A stretch of 64,000 nt of DNA, from contig NZ_CP033932.1 of the NCBI RefSeq assembly GCF_003815975.1, positions 5,065,501-5,129,500 on the forward strand. The letters run 5' to 3'. A program made the translations under genes and the position numbers. Positions 34,484 through 43,473 of this stretch are shown piece by piece; the stretch's first letter is position 1, and each line of letters starts with the position of its first letter. This DNA is from Chryseobacterium bernardetii (GTDB lineage: Bacteria > Bacteroidota > Bacteroidia > Flavobacteriales > Weeksellaceae). The notes beneath the pieces are model-generated. The model saw only the letters and a list, made by a program, of their open reading frames with translations, ran no database searches and was not told the origin of the DNA.

Positions 34484-35310
34484 GGCAAAAATATGACCTG
34501 TCAGTCCTGCTGGATTGTACAGGTATGGCCAGGAGCAGTTTCTATTACCATCAGAAAATGCTTCAGAAGAATGATAAATATTCAGACATCAAGACCCTGA
34601 TAAGGCAGATCTATCACAAGCACAAAGGACGTTTTGGATACCGTCGCATCACTTTGGTAATGAAAGAAAAAGGAATTATCATCAATCACAAGACAGTCAT
34701 GAAACTAATGAAAGTTCTGGGACTCAAAAGCATCATAAGGGTCAGGAAATACAAGTCCTATAGAGGCGAACAAGGCAGTATAGCACCGAATGTTTTGGAG
34801 AGGAACTTCAAGACAGACCAACCTAACAGGAAATGGGCAACTGATGTGACGGAGTTCAATGTCTCTGGAAACAAACTGTACCTATCCCCGATAATTGACC
34901 TTTATAACGGAGAGATCATCAGTTACGATATATCGGAGAGACCTGTCTTTATTCAGGTTATTAATATGTTAAAGAAAAGCTTCAGTAAAATCAAAAATAC
35001 AGAAAACATCATTCTCCACTCGGATCAAGGCTGGCAATATCAGATGAAAGCCTATCAGATGCTTTTGAAAGAAAAAGGAATCATCCAAAGTATGTCCAGA
35101 AAAGGAAACTGCCTGGACAATGCTGTGATAGAGAATTTCTTCGGGACGTTAAAATCTGAGATGTTCTACACCAAGAAATTTAGAACAATTGATGAACTTA
35201 AAAAAGAAATAAAAGAATACATTAATTATTACAACCACGACAGGATAAGACTCAATCTAAAAGGAAAGAGCCCGGTAATGTACCGAACTCTTTATTATAA
35301 TATTGTTTAA
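34432..35310 (+). CDS. IS3-family OrfB (DDE transposase), made by -1 frameshift
   Basis: Read in the -1 frame after the AAAAAAG slippery site, the frame continues ARRLNSQKEQAEAIEELRQK and then the classical OrfB start; an ATG at 34525 could also be used. The HTH_21 region is followed by an rve/DDE core: Asp in KWATDVTEF, Asp in ILHSDQGWQYQ and Glu in NCLDNAVIENFFGTLKSE. All three catalytic residues are present. The fused OrfAB would be about 450 residues and is the active transposase. Confidence 0.9.
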   Translation, partial: ARRLNSQKEQAEAIEELRQKYDLSVLLDCTGMARSSFYYHQKMLQKNDKYSDIKTLIRQIYHKHKGRFGYRRITLVMKEKGIIINHKTVMKLMKVLGLKSIIRVRKYKSYRGEQGSIAPNVLERNFKTDQPNRKWATDVTEFNVSGNKLYLSPIIDLYNGEIISYDISERPVFIQVINMLKKSFSKIKNTENIILHSDQGWQYQMKAYQMLLKEKGIIQSMSRKGNCLDNAVIENFFGTLKSEMFYTKKFRTIDELKKEIKEYINYYNHDRIRLNLKGKSPVMYRTLYYNIV

Positions 35311-35338
35311 TTTTGTCTAAACTTTTGGGTGCAGTCTA

Positions 35339-35352
35339 AAATTGCCGGCTTT
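35339..35352 (-). other. Right target duplication and right half of the split terminator
   Basis: AAA (35339-35341) repeats the left target site; GCCGGCTTT (35344-35352) is the right arm of the interrupted hairpin. The aminopeptidase stop codon is only about 12 nt away, as expected for its terminator. Confidence 0.75.
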
Positions 35353-35363
35353 ACATTTTATTT

Positions 35364-37874
35364 TTACTTATAATTTTCAATGGTTTTATTAATCACATCA
35401 ATCTGTTTGTTAATGCCTGCTGCATTCTGTGGATTCTGCTTCAGTAATTCCATTTTCTTATTTAAGCCATCCTTCAGCATCTGAACCACCATCATTTTAG
35501 CTTGTGGATTATCGCCTATCTGGTTTTTAGCATATCCTAAAATCTTAGTCACACTTTCGGTAGCCTTTAAATTATCCGATGACATGATCCAGTTATATCC
35601 TTCTTCTGCCGATTTTCCTAATTCCGGATTCTGAAACTTGATAAACGGATAAAATGCTGCCAATGAAGCAATTTTTGGCATTTGAGAAACCACTTTATTT
35701 TTTACAATGACAGGAAGCAACTGAGCCTGCAACTCATCTGAAGCACCATCCAGATCAATCTTATCAGCTAGTGAATTCGCTTTTGACGGATCAATAACCA
35801 AAATAGCTCCTAAAGAACTTCCTTTTACAGCGTTGGAAACAGCTCCCATCCCTTTTTCAAAAAGAGGAAGGTACTTTTTGTCTTTTGTCTTGGCCAAAGC
35901 TGAAATAGCTGCAGCCTGTGTTAATGTCTTGGGATCATTAGATACCAATTTCTCAACTTCGGATCCTAATGCTTTCATTTGCTCGGGATTGCTGAGATCC
36001 ACCAATTCCAAGGCCTGGATTCTTATTCTGAAAAACGGATCTTTTAATGCTGCTGCCAATAACTTTGTTGCAGCAGGGTTCTTTCCTACCTCATCCTTTA
36101 TTCCCGCCAAAGCATTATATCTGTTTTTATATTCTTTGGAATTTGTGAACTGTAAAAGATTCTGTTCAGGTGTTTTCTTATCAGTGATATCTGCCAGCAA
36201 AACACCATCTGCATTAATATTCACAAGATCAGGTGCTTTAGAAACATCAAAATTAAATGTATTCTTAGCATCAGCATTCACCCAAACATTATATCTTTTG
36301 GGCTTTCCATTCTCATATACATCGATAGCCAGGGGAAATTCAAACATTTGATCCTGAGTCTGATTAATCGTAACTGCCACCTGTTTTTTTACCGGTTCGA
36401 ATGTAAATGTGTAATTAATTTTCGGATTTCCGCTTCCAAAATACCACTGATTAAAGAACCAGTTCAGGTCTTTTCCTGAAACTTTTTCAAAAGAAAGCCT
36501 TAACTGATGGGCTTCTGCGTTCTGATATTCATTGGTTTTCAGATAATCATTCATCCCGGCAAAGAAAGCATCATCTCCTAAATAGTTTCTCAACATATTC
36601 AGAATTCCACCTCCTTTCTGATAAGTTACGAGATCAAATACATCTTCACGGGATGCATAATTAAATCTTACCAGATTTTTGTTAAAATCAGATGGATTAT
36701 GGATATATCTGTTCACATCGGTCATCAGATGATAATCAGCCTGATCTTTTCCGTATTTATGCTCATTCCAAAGATATTCTGAATAATTGGCAAAGGATTC
36801 ATTTACGGTAAGATTACTCCAGCTTTCTGCGGTTACCAGGTCTCCAAACCAATGGTGAAATAGCTCGTGGGCAATAGTATCTTCCCATGTGTTCTCATCA
36901 ATAAGCTGTCCTGGTTTTTGAAGGATATCACTTCCGTGAAGGGTAGCCGTTGTATTCTCCATGGCACCACTTACATAATTTCTTCCGGAAATCTGCGCAT
37001 ATTTGGCCCATGGATAATCATAATTCATTCTTTTGGAGAAAAATTCGATCATTTCCGGAGTATTTCCATAGATCTGCTTTGCATAAGGTTCGTACTCTTT
37101 TTCTATATAGTAATCTACAGGAATATTCTTCCATTTATCTTTTACAATGGCATATTCTCCTACTCCCATGAAGAAAAGATAAGTAGAATGTCTTTTATCC
37201 ATCACCCAGTGATCAGTTCTAAGCCCATTAGATTCTTTTTGTGAATCTTTCAGGATACCGTTAGAAAGGGTAACATACTTATCAGGAACAGTCATATAGA
37301 TTTCCTGAGTTGTTTTTTGATTTGGTTTATCAATAGTTGGGAACCATGCAGAAGAAGCTTCTGTTTCTCCCTGTGTCCAGATCTGTGTTGGAAGTTCCGG
37401 GTCTGTTCCCTGGGCATTAATAAAATAAAGCCCTTTGGCATCATTGATGGCCATACTTCCCTGCTGTTTCACTTCGTTCGGACGGGCGGTATATTTTATA
37501 TAAACGGTGTAATCCTGATTTTTCTGATAGGTTTTATCCAGGGTAATCTTCAGTATATCATCTTTATAATCGTATTTTAAAGGAGATTTTTTACCATTGT
37601 TATCAAGAGCGACTTCATGGATCAGCATTGCTTTGGCATCAAGGATCAGTTCATTGGTAGGATAGAAATACGGTGAAGCCGTCAGCCATTCTTCGCCATT
37701 CATCTGTTCTTTCTGATAGTCGAAGTTCACCTTCAGCTTTGTATGTTTCAGTTCCGTTACTTTGGTATGGGTAGCCCTGTACACTTTTTCTCTTCCTGAA
37801 GTTTCGGTTTGTGCTGATACATTTGCGGAAAACATGATTCCGAGTATCAAAATTGATAAAATGGCCTTTCTCAT
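35364..37874 (-). CDS. Exported M1-family aminopeptidase
   Basis: An 836-residue zinc aminopeptidase removing N-terminal residues from peptides in the periplasm. It has a signal peptide (MRKAILSILILGIMFSANVSAQ) and an N-terminal beta-sandwich domain. The exopeptidase motif GAMEN is at 303-307 and the zinc site HELFHHW at 336-342, with a second Glu at about 359 (TVNESFAN). The C-terminal helical part (about 590-836) has HEAT-like repeats, as in other Bacteroidota M1 enzymes. It is downstream of a 72-residue gene by 23 nt and probably in one unit. Its terminator has been split by the IS3-type element, so transcripts may now extend into the IS as antisense. Confidence 0.93.
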   Translation of the reverse strand: MRKAILSILILGIMFSANVSAQTETSGREKVYRATHTKVTELKHTKLKVNFDYQKEQMNGEEWLTASPYFYPTNELILDAKAMLIHEVALDNNGKKSPLKYDYKDDILKITLDKTYQKNQDYTVYIKYTARPNEVKQQGSMAINDAKGLYFINAQGTDPELPTQIWTQGETEASSAWFPTIDKPNQKTTQEIYMTVPDKYVTLSNGILKDSQKESNGLRTDHWVMDKRHSTYLFFMGVGEYAIVKDKWKNIPVDYYIEKEYEPYAKQIYGNTPEMIEFFSKRMNYDYPWAKYAQISGRNYVSGAMENTTATLHGSDILQKPGQLIDENTWEDTIAHELFHHWFGDLVTAESWSNLTVNESFANYSEYLWNEHKYGKDQADYHLMTDVNRYIHNPSDFNKNLVRFNYASREDVFDLVTYQKGGGILNMLRNYLGDDAFFAGMNDYLKTNEYQNAEAHQLRLSFEKVSGKDLNWFFNQWYFGSGNPKINYTFTFEPVKKQVAVTINQTQDQMFEFPLAIDVYENGKPKRYNVWVNADAKNTFNFDVSKAPDLVNINADGVLLADITDKKTPEQNLLQFTNSKEYKNRYNALAGIKDEVGKNPAATKLLAAALKDPFFRIRIQALELVDLSNPEQMKALGSEVEKLVSNDPKTLTQAAAISALAKTKDKKYLPLFEKGMGAVSNAVKGSSLGAILVIDPSKANSLADKIDLDGASDELQAQLLPVIVKNKVVSQMPKIASLAAFYPFIKFQNPELGKSAEEGYNWIMSSDNLKATESVTKILGYAKNQIGDNPQAKMMVVQMLKDGLNKKMELLKQNPQNAAGINKQIDVINKTIENYK

Positions 37875-37897
37875 CTGTCTACTTTATAATTTTAGAG

Positions 37898-38116
37898 TTA
37901 TTTTTTTATGATGATATCGAAAATATCATTGACTAATGTTTCATAGTCACCGGTTTTCAACTGTTCTTTCGTTTTGGCAAAAGCTTTTTTCAGTTCACTT
38001 TGCGGGTTTTCATCGTCAACAATTTCTGCTGAGGCAACACCTTTTAACTGAAGGACGACATTTTTCAGTACTTCAGGGTCTGCGTTCTCTTCAATATTTA
38101 TCTTTAGATATTTCAT
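37898..38116 (-). CDS. Small acidic protein of unknown function
   Basis: A 72-residue protein (MKYLKINIEENADPEVLKNV...) with a short beta-alpha start (KYLKINIEENADPEVLKNVVLQL region) and a C-terminal helix ending in NDIFDIIIKK. The pattern, a strand-like opening followed by KGVASAEIVDD, recalls small ferredoxin-like or antitoxin-like folds, but I cannot assign a family. It is 23 nt upstream of the aminopeptidase gene on the same strand. No toxin-like partner is adjacent. Confidence 0.65.
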   Translation of the reverse strand: MKYLKINIEENADPEVLKNVVLQLKGVASAEIVDDENPQSELKKAFAKTKEQLKTGDYETLVNDIFDIIIKK

Positions 38117-38262
38117 AATTTTTGTGATTGGATTTGTAATTCTGCCTTTTGTTAAAGAGCAAAGTCAAGTTCTTTCAAATTTAAAACTTATTTTAGAAAC
38201 AACGGGTCTGCCGATACGTTTTTAAAGATGATTTTTCCTTTTCCGGCTTCTTGTGCTATCTG

Positions 38263-39702
38263 TTATTTTTCTCTGACTACCTTTCCGTTTCTATACACAA
38301 ATACCATTTCACATTTGGTTTGTCTGTCTGCATTGAAAATAAAAACCTTCCCAGCATCAATACCATTCATTTCAGCCAGCATTCTGCATTCCCAGTTGTT
38401 ATAAAAGATTGGTTCTCTAAGAATAAAATGCGGATTGGTTTTCAGTTCAGTAAACATATCATACCTTAAGCAGACCACTCCACTTTCAACCTTTTCAGCT
38501 TTTAATGTTTTGCTGAGTTCACTAAACATTTTATCATTAAACTCACTGGCATAAATCCATGCATTCTTCACACTCATATTGGTAATAAGAAGAAGAAAAG
38601 TAATTCCAGCAAAAAGGAAGCTTACTGTTTTGTTTCCCAATTTCAGTGTAAAAGACAGATAAATGATTCCCGAAATGATAAATAGTGTATAAAAAAGCCT
38701 TACAGCTCCCAAACTTCGGTTATCAAATCCAAAAAGTGTCGGGATATAAGCAGAAACATAGAAAACACTTATAGCAAGAGCTGTTGAAATCAAAGAAATT
38801 AACCCTATCTTTTTAACGTCTTTTAATTTGCTTTTAAAATCATAATCAATAAATAATTTATAAACGACAGAAGACATTACCATAGCCAGGAATATTTCTA
38901 TAATATGAAGGTTTTTGAGATTCAATAATCCTTTATATATTCCTACAAAAATATCTTTGAAGAATAACTTTGTCGTTAAAATTGTTACGTGAACTACCCT
39001 TTTCAATTCTAAAATCTTCCCTACTTCATCCCTTTGATAAGAATGAGCAAATATTGCGGGCTGAATAAGTTTTCTGAAAAGAAAAACAGGTCCAAGAGTC
39101 AGCAATAAAAAGATTAACCTCTTTTTATTCTCTTTGATTAAAAACAAATTCAGAAGAATGAGAGGCAGGAAAATTTCATAACTTAAGATGGAAAGGATGA
39201 AAAACAAAGAACTAAGCAGAATATTTTTACGAACATAAACATAATAAATACTCAGGCTAAAAAATATTGTTGCCAGATTGGAGTTTAGCATGATTGGAGA
39301 AAACTGGATACTTGTACCTATTAAAGAGCATGAATACAGCAAGGTTAATAAAGCTGCAAGCTCTTTTGACAATATTTTCTGAGCTACTCCATAAACAGCA
39401 AACAGCGAAAGTGAGAAAAACAATATTCCCAAAAGGTAAACAGAGCCGTTATACTGTGAAAAGAAAACCAGAGTTCCCGTCACAAATCCTGATACTGGTC
39501 TTGCCGCCATATTGGAAGCATCCAGATAGGAATAAATATAACTTAAATAAGGCTTAGAAATATGCCTGGCATTATAAGCTTCCTTTAAATCATCTGTTAC
39601 AATAACCTTTTCTGTAAAAACGGCCAGCCATATATAAAGATTGTAAGCAACAATCAGGATATTCAAAAATATCAGATATGCCCTGTTTAATTTCTTTTCC
39701 AT
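38263..39702 (-). CDS. Polytopic membrane protein, possible GT-C-like glycosyltransferase
   Basis: A 479-residue protein with about ten to eleven predicted transmembrane helices spread over residues 10-390 and a soluble C-terminal tail of about 90 residues (WECRMLAEMNGIDAGKVFIF). The layout, with an acidic residue pair in the first periplasmic loop (VIVTDDLKEAYNARH), is reminiscent of GT-C/PMT-type lipid-linked sugar transferases, in which a DD or DE pair in that loop is catalytic. No other motif confirms this, and it could be an unrelated O-antigen-type membrane protein. No polysaccharide genes are adjacent. Confidence 0.7.
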   Translation of the reverse strand: MEKKLNRAYLIFLNILIVAYNLYIWLAVFTEKVIVTDDLKEAYNARHISKPYLSYIYSYLDASNMAARPVSGFVTGTLVFFSQYNGSVYLLGILFFSLSLFAVYGVAQKILSKELAALLTLLYSCSLIGTSIQFSPIMLNSNLATIFFSLSIYYVYVRKNILLSSLFFILSILSYEIFLPLILLNLFLIKENKKRLIFLLLTLGPVFLFRKLIQPAIFAHSYQRDEVGKILELKRVVHVTILTTKLFFKDIFVGIYKGLLNLKNLHIIEIFLAMVMSSVVYKLFIDYDFKSKLKDVKKIGLISLISTALAISVFYVSAYIPTLFGFDNRSLGAVRLFYTLFIISGIIYLSFTLKLGNKTVSFLFAGITFLLLITNMSVKNAWIYASEFNDKMFSELSKTLKAEKVESGVVCLRYDMFTELKTNPHFILREPIFYNNWECRMLAEMNGIDAGKVFIFNADRQTKCEMVFVYRNGKVVREK

Positions 39703-39803
39703 ATTATTTTTTCAAAATCTGTGGATAGCATATGATGCTCACAAACTTCAAAAATAATAGAAATCTGTTAATTACAAAAGATAATAAAGAAGCAGGTATG
39801 ATA

Positions 39804-40598
39804 TTAAATTGCTACAGGCGCTTTAATTCCTGGATGTGGATTATAATTTTCCAATGTAAAATCTTCAAAATCGAAATCGAAGATATTTTTAACTTCAGGA
39901 TTCAGCTTCATGGCAGGAAGTGGTCTTGTCTCTCTTGAAAGCTGTCTGTTTACCTGTTCAAAATGATTGTTGTAAATATGAACATCTCCAAAACTGTGAA
40001 CATAATCTCCTACCTCGAGGTCACAAACCTGTGCAACCATCATCAGTAACAACGCATAGCTCGCAATATTGAAAGGAACGCCAAGGAAGACATCTGCGCT
40101 TCTCTGATAAAGCTGTAATGATAGTTTTCCGTCTGCTACATAAAACTGGAATAATGCATGACAAGGTGCCAGTGCCATATTAGGGATCTCAGCTACATTC
40201 CATGCGGAAACAATCAGCCTTCTTGAATCCGGGTTCTTTTTAATCTGATCAATTACTTCTGTGATCTGATCCACAACTTTTCCGTCTGCTCCGTGCCAGC
40301 TTCTCCACTGTGCTCCGTAAACAGGTCCTAAATCACCATTTTCATCTGCCCATTCATCCCAGATGCTTACTCCGTTATCTTTAAGGTATTTGATATTGGT
40401 ATCTCCTTTAAGGAACCAAAGCAATTCATAAATAATGGATTTTAAATGTACTTTTTTAGTAGTTACCAATGGAAATCCTTTAGAAAGATCATATCTTAAC
40501 TGATACCCGAATACACTTCTTGTACCGGTGCCGGTTCTATCGGTTTTATCAGTTCCGTTGTCTAAAATATGCTGTAAAAGATCCAGGTAATTCTGCAT
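39804..40598 (-). CDS. thyA: Thymidylate synthase
   Basis: A 264-residue enzyme converting dUMP to dTMP with 5,10-methylene-tetrahydrofolate. With ATG 40598 as start the nucleophile is Cys146 ([12 protein letters not shown]), the same number as in Escherichia coli ThyA. An ATG 24 nt earlier lies inside the -7 box and can be excluded. Other hallmarks are [43 protein letters not shown] and HIYNNHFEQ. No dihydrofolate reductase gene follows within the window. Confidence 0.97.
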   Translation of the reverse strand: MQNYLDLLQHILDNGTDKTDRTGTGTRSVFGYQLRYDLSKGFPLVTTKKVHLKSIIYELLWFLKGDTNIKYLKDNGVSIWDEWADENGDLGPVYGAQWRSWHGADGKVVDQITEVIDQIKKNPDSRRLIVSAWNVAEIPNMALAPCHALFQFYVADGKLSLQLYQRSADVFLGVPFNIASYALLLMMVAQVCDLEVGDYVHSFGDVHIYNNHFEQVNRQLSRETRPLPAMKLNPEVKNIFDFDFEDFTLENYNPHPGIKAPVAI

Positions 40599-40619
40599 TT
40601 TGAAAAGGGATTTATGGGT

Positions 40620-40627
40620 CAAATTTA
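40620..40627 (-). promoter_or_regulatory. -7 box of thyA
   Basis: TAAATTTG on the minus strand, a full TAnnTTTG match 21 nt before ATG 40598. It overlaps the upstream in-frame ATG at 40622 and so decides the start. Confidence 0.6.
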
Positions 40628-40636
40628 GTAAAAAAA

Positions 40637-40659
40637 AAGCATCCTGCCTATGGATGCTT
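40637..40659 (-). terminator. Terminator after the repeat-protein gene
   Basis: AAGCATCC and GGATGCTT form an 8-bp stem, followed on the minus strand by nine T. It lies directly upstream of the thyA -7 box, so thyA starts right after termination of the preceding unit. Confidence 0.8.
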
Positions 40660-40722
40660 GTTATAAAATGTATAGCTGTTTTCTATGAAATAAGTCTATA
40701 TTCTACATATCCAGACTATTAA

Positions 40723-41373
40723 TTACAAAACGGAAACGCTAATTTTTTCACTGTTCCCGTTAATTGATTTCAATTGGCCATATCTGTTTTTATCAATGAA
40801 TTTATCATTTGAATATTCCAGTCTCACGGGGCCAAATTTTATAAGCTTCTGGAATTTACTTTCATCAATAATATCTTTTGTTCCATAATCTATAGAAATA
40901 TCTCCTATTGTTTTCAGTTTGCCCATCCTGCTATTATCTATCACATCATTGGGCCAGTAATCTATGCTGAGGTCTCCTATTTTCTTTGCTTTACCTGCTT
41001 TTTCTTCGGTAAAAGCAGAGTCTTCCCAATAGTCTATAGAAATATTTCCTATGCTTTTAAGCTTACCTGCTTTTTCGCTTGTAAATGCAGAGTCATCCCA
41101 GTAGTCTATTTTAACATTCCCTATGCTTTTAAGCTTTCCATATTTAATTTTATCAAAAATCTGATTATCATAATACTCAAGCTTACCATTGAGATCCGGG
41201 GCATTAAAATCAGAAATTGATCCGTCACCATTCAATGTGATTACAAAACCGTTTACCGTAAGTTTTACCGTTTCCAGATCATATGTTCTTGAGGAAACTG
41301 TGGCCCTAACCTGTGCATTGATGGCCAAACTGCCTAATAAAAAGGCGAAGAGGAGTAAATTTTTAAATTTCAT
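40723..41373 (-). CDS. Secreted protein built of about 24-residue repeats
   Basis: A 216-residue protein from ATG 41373 with signal peptide MKFKNLLLFAFLLGSLAINAQ. After a short beta-rich start, residues 70-210 consist of six units of about 24 residues with the core GKLKSIGN(V/I)xIDYWxDSAF; the later units are more divergent (KLIKFGPVRLEYSNDKF). Such regular lysine/aromatic strand units suggest a beta-solenoid or a surface adhesin-like stack. No family is recognised. It lies 16 nt after a GreA-like gene, probably the same unit, and ends at a strong terminator. It has no LPxTG motif, and no T9SS tail is visible. Confidence 0.75.
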   Translation of the reverse strand: MKFKNLLLFAFLLGSLAINAQVRATVSSRTYDLETVKLTVNGFVITLNGDGSISDFNAPDLNGKLEYYDNQIFDKIKYGKLKSIGNVKIDYWDDSAFTSEKAGKLKSIGNISIDYWEDSAFTEEKAGKAKKIGDLSIDYWPNDVIDNSRMGKLKTIGDISIDYGTKDIIDESKFQKLIKFGPVRLEYSNDKFIDKNRYGQLKSINGNSEKISVSVL

Positions 41374-41389
41374 ATTATTATAGATTGAT

Positions 41390-41830
41390 TTACCAAATAT
41401 ATTCAATATCCTGATTGATATTGTTGATGGTAAAGCTATCTCCCATTTTCTTGCCAAACATTGCTTTTACTAAAGGAGATTCTGCAGATACAGTCATAAT
41501 CTTTTGGTTTTCAAAAATAATTTCTCCTATGGAAGCTGAAACATAGAATAATCCTTTATTGGTTTTCACCAAAGCACCATTCTGAACTTTCTCAGAAGGC
41601 TCTGATGTTATCTTTTGCAAAGCCCCTTGCTGGTTCAGCACTTCATTAAGCTGCCTTTGCAGATTATTAATTTCCTGCTGAAGCATTTCCCTTCCGGTTT
41701 CGTATTTATCTCCCATTGAACTTTTGGTGTCGTTATTGGAAGCGCGTGTTTCTGCGATCAGATTTTCGAAATACTGGATTTTGCCTGTTAATTTCGCTCT
41801 AACTATGTTTATTATTTCCTGTTTGTTCAT
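41390..41830 (-). CDS. GreA/GreB-like transcription factor
   Basis: A 146-residue protein with an N-terminal coiled coil (about 1-70; ETRASNNDTKSSMGDKYETGREMLQQEI) and a C-terminal FKBP-like Gre domain (about 75-146; VQNGALVKTNKGLFYVSASIGE, ESPLVKAMFGKKMGDSF). GreA/B factors insert the coiled coil into the RNA polymerase channel to rescue backtracked complexes using acidic residues at its tip; here Asp/Glu residues at MGDKYE fit that place. In Flavobacteriia such proteins are often mislabelled as 3-oxoacyl-ACP synthase. It may act as a Gre-like competitor such as Rnk/TraR. Confidence 0.75.
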   Translation of the reverse strand: MNKQEIINIVRAKLTGKIQYFENLIAETRASNNDTKSSMGDKYETGREMLQQEINNLQRQLNEVLNQQGALQKITSEPSEKVQNGALVKTNKGLFYVSASIGEIIFENQKIMTVSAESPLVKAMFGKKMGDSFTINNINQDIEYIW

Positions 41831-41936
41831 TGTAATGCTATTGTATTGGGAATAGAGAAAACCACCTCATCAAAATCTGCGATTTTAGTATCCCGCCAGC
41901 AGCAGGAATCACGTTTAATAAATTCTAATTGAGGTT

Positions 41937-43286
41937 TTATTTTTCAAATACTGCATACTCTGAAACTTTGAAATTGAAATCCTTACCTTCATCAAAGTTT
42001 CTTTTTGTTTTTTCGAAAACATTCCTGAAAGTTCCCGACAGGTTCCCGTCTTCAATATTAAAACTGACAGGTTCTTTTGACATATTTAAAACAACCAGCA
42101 CTTCGTCTTTTCCATTTTTCCTTACATAGACAAGAATTTTGTCATTCGCTGTTGTATTCAGCAAATAAGTGGTTACATTCGGATCACCACCTCTTAAAGC
42201 AGGGTTGGAAGATTTTAAATCCAATAATGTTTTATAGAAATCGGCAACCTGGTAGGTTTTGGTCCATTTTATCGGGTCTTTCTCGAAAAATTCGAGTCTT
42301 TTCATATTGGGGAGCTCCTGGCCTGAGTACAATAACGGAACGCCATTCCATGTAGCTGAAAATACAGCCATAGGTTTTGCAATAACTGCATATTTTTCAT
42401 ATTCTGTACCATTCCATGAGTTTTCATCATGATTGGCGGTAAACCATGCTCTCATTGACTGATCTCCGATATTGGAATATTGTATCAGTAAATCTTTAAG
42501 TTCCTGAAGTGGTTCGTTCTTTTTATAGTAATCTGCAGATTTATGCATCCATTTCCAGGAATAACTGGCATCAAAAACTTTTCCATACTCCGGACTTTCC
42601 AGTTCATCAAATTCTCCTAACCAGAAAAGTGGTTTTATTTTTTCTACTTCCGGGCGTGCCTGCTCCCAGAAATCTACTTCCACCCATGATGCAAGGTCAC
42701 ATCTGAAACCGTCAATATCAGTTTCCGTTACCCAGAATTTCATAGCATCAATCATAGCCTTACGCATTTCCTGATTTTTATAATCCAGTTCAATAATATC
42801 ATCCATTCCGGAAGCCATATGGAATTTTCCATCGGCATCTTTCAGGTAAAATTCTGGATGTGTTTTTGTCCATACATGATCCCAGCCTGTGTGATTGGCT
42901 ACCCAGTCTATAATCACTTTAAAACCCAGCCTGTGAGCTTCATTCACCATTGCTTTGAAATCCTCCATTGTCCCGAATTCCGGATTGATGGAGGTATAAT
43001 CTGCAGCAGCATAAGGACTTCCCAGACTTCCTTTTTTATTTTGCTGGGCAATGGGAGTAATAGGCATAAACCAAAGGGTCTTCACGCCCATCGCTTTCAG
43101 TCGGGGCATTTCTTTTGCAAATGCTTTGAAAGTTCCTTCCTGGGTATATTGTCTGATATTTACTTCGTAGATATTAGTATTGTGTTTCCAATCTTTTGGC
43201 AGTTCTGTCATCCTTCTTGTATTTTTTTGAGTGGTACAGGAAACAATTCCCAGACCAATTACGGTTAATAAAATTAATTTCTTCAT
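41937..43286 (-). CDS. GH13 alpha-amylase-family lipoprotein
   Basis: A 449-residue glycoside hydrolase. The lipobox is VSC (Cys17), so it is anchored in the outer or inner membrane. The GH13 barrel has region I WVANHT, region II DGFRCDLA with nucleophile Asp197, region III WLGEFDE with Glu225 and region IV TANHDEN with Asp287. All catalytic residues are present. A short C-terminal beta domain (about 375-449) ends in KVSEYAVFEK. It presumably degrades alpha-glucans or trehalose-like sugars. It is not in a canonical starch-utilisation cluster. The ISL3-type element lies 165 bp upstream of its start. Confidence 0.92.
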   Translation of the reverse strand: MKKLILLTVIGLGIVSCTTQKNTRRMTELPKDWKHNTNIYEVNIRQYTQEGTFKAFAKEMPRLKAMGVKTLWFMPITPIAQQNKKGSLGSPYAAADYTSINPEFGTMEDFKAMVNEAHRLGFKVIIDWVANHTGWDHVWTKTHPEFYLKDADGKFHMASGMDDIIELDYKNQEMRKAMIDAMKFWVTETDIDGFRCDLASWVEVDFWEQARPEVEKIKPLFWLGEFDELESPEYGKVFDASYSWKWMHKSADYYKKNEPLQELKDLLIQYSNIGDQSMRAWFTANHDENSWNGTEYEKYAVIAKPMAVFSATWNGVPLLYSGQELPNMKRLEFFEKDPIKWTKTYQVADFYKTLLDLKSSNPALRGGDPNVTTYLLNTTANDKILVYVRKNGKDEVLVVLNMSKEPVSFNIEDGNLSGTFRNVFEKTKRNFDEGKDFNFKVSEYAVFEK

Positions 43287-43473
43287 TAATCTATTTTTAA
43301 CAAAAATAAGGATTGTTTTTCAGGGAAGGGCCTGAAATGGAAAATTACGGGTGGTATTTTGAAATAATTTAGACTATCAAAAGAATATTTGGATCATTAA
43401 GATTCTCAAGAGGATAAAAAAATCAGAGAAGAGCTAAGGCTATTAAAAAAGGATCAAGCGCAAAAGTTGGGGG

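Larger units (their letters stand above)
33911..35338 (+). mobile_element. IS3-family insertion sequence, 1428 bp, complete
   Basis: The left end TGGACTGCCCCCAAAAAGTT and the right end (reverse complement TAGACTGCACCCAAAAGTTT) are imperfect terminal inverted repeats. AAA is duplicated on both sides (33908-33910, 35339-35341), a 3-bp duplication as in the IS150 group. It carries orfA, orfB in the -1 frame, and a large hairpin directly before orfA. Both frames are intact, so it is probably active or recently so. Confidence 0.9.

Noticed and set aside
40800..41170. Repeated DNA in the IDYW protein gene as a CRISPR array.
   Set aside because: The repetition follows codons and the units vary at synonymous positions; it is protein repeats inside a gene.
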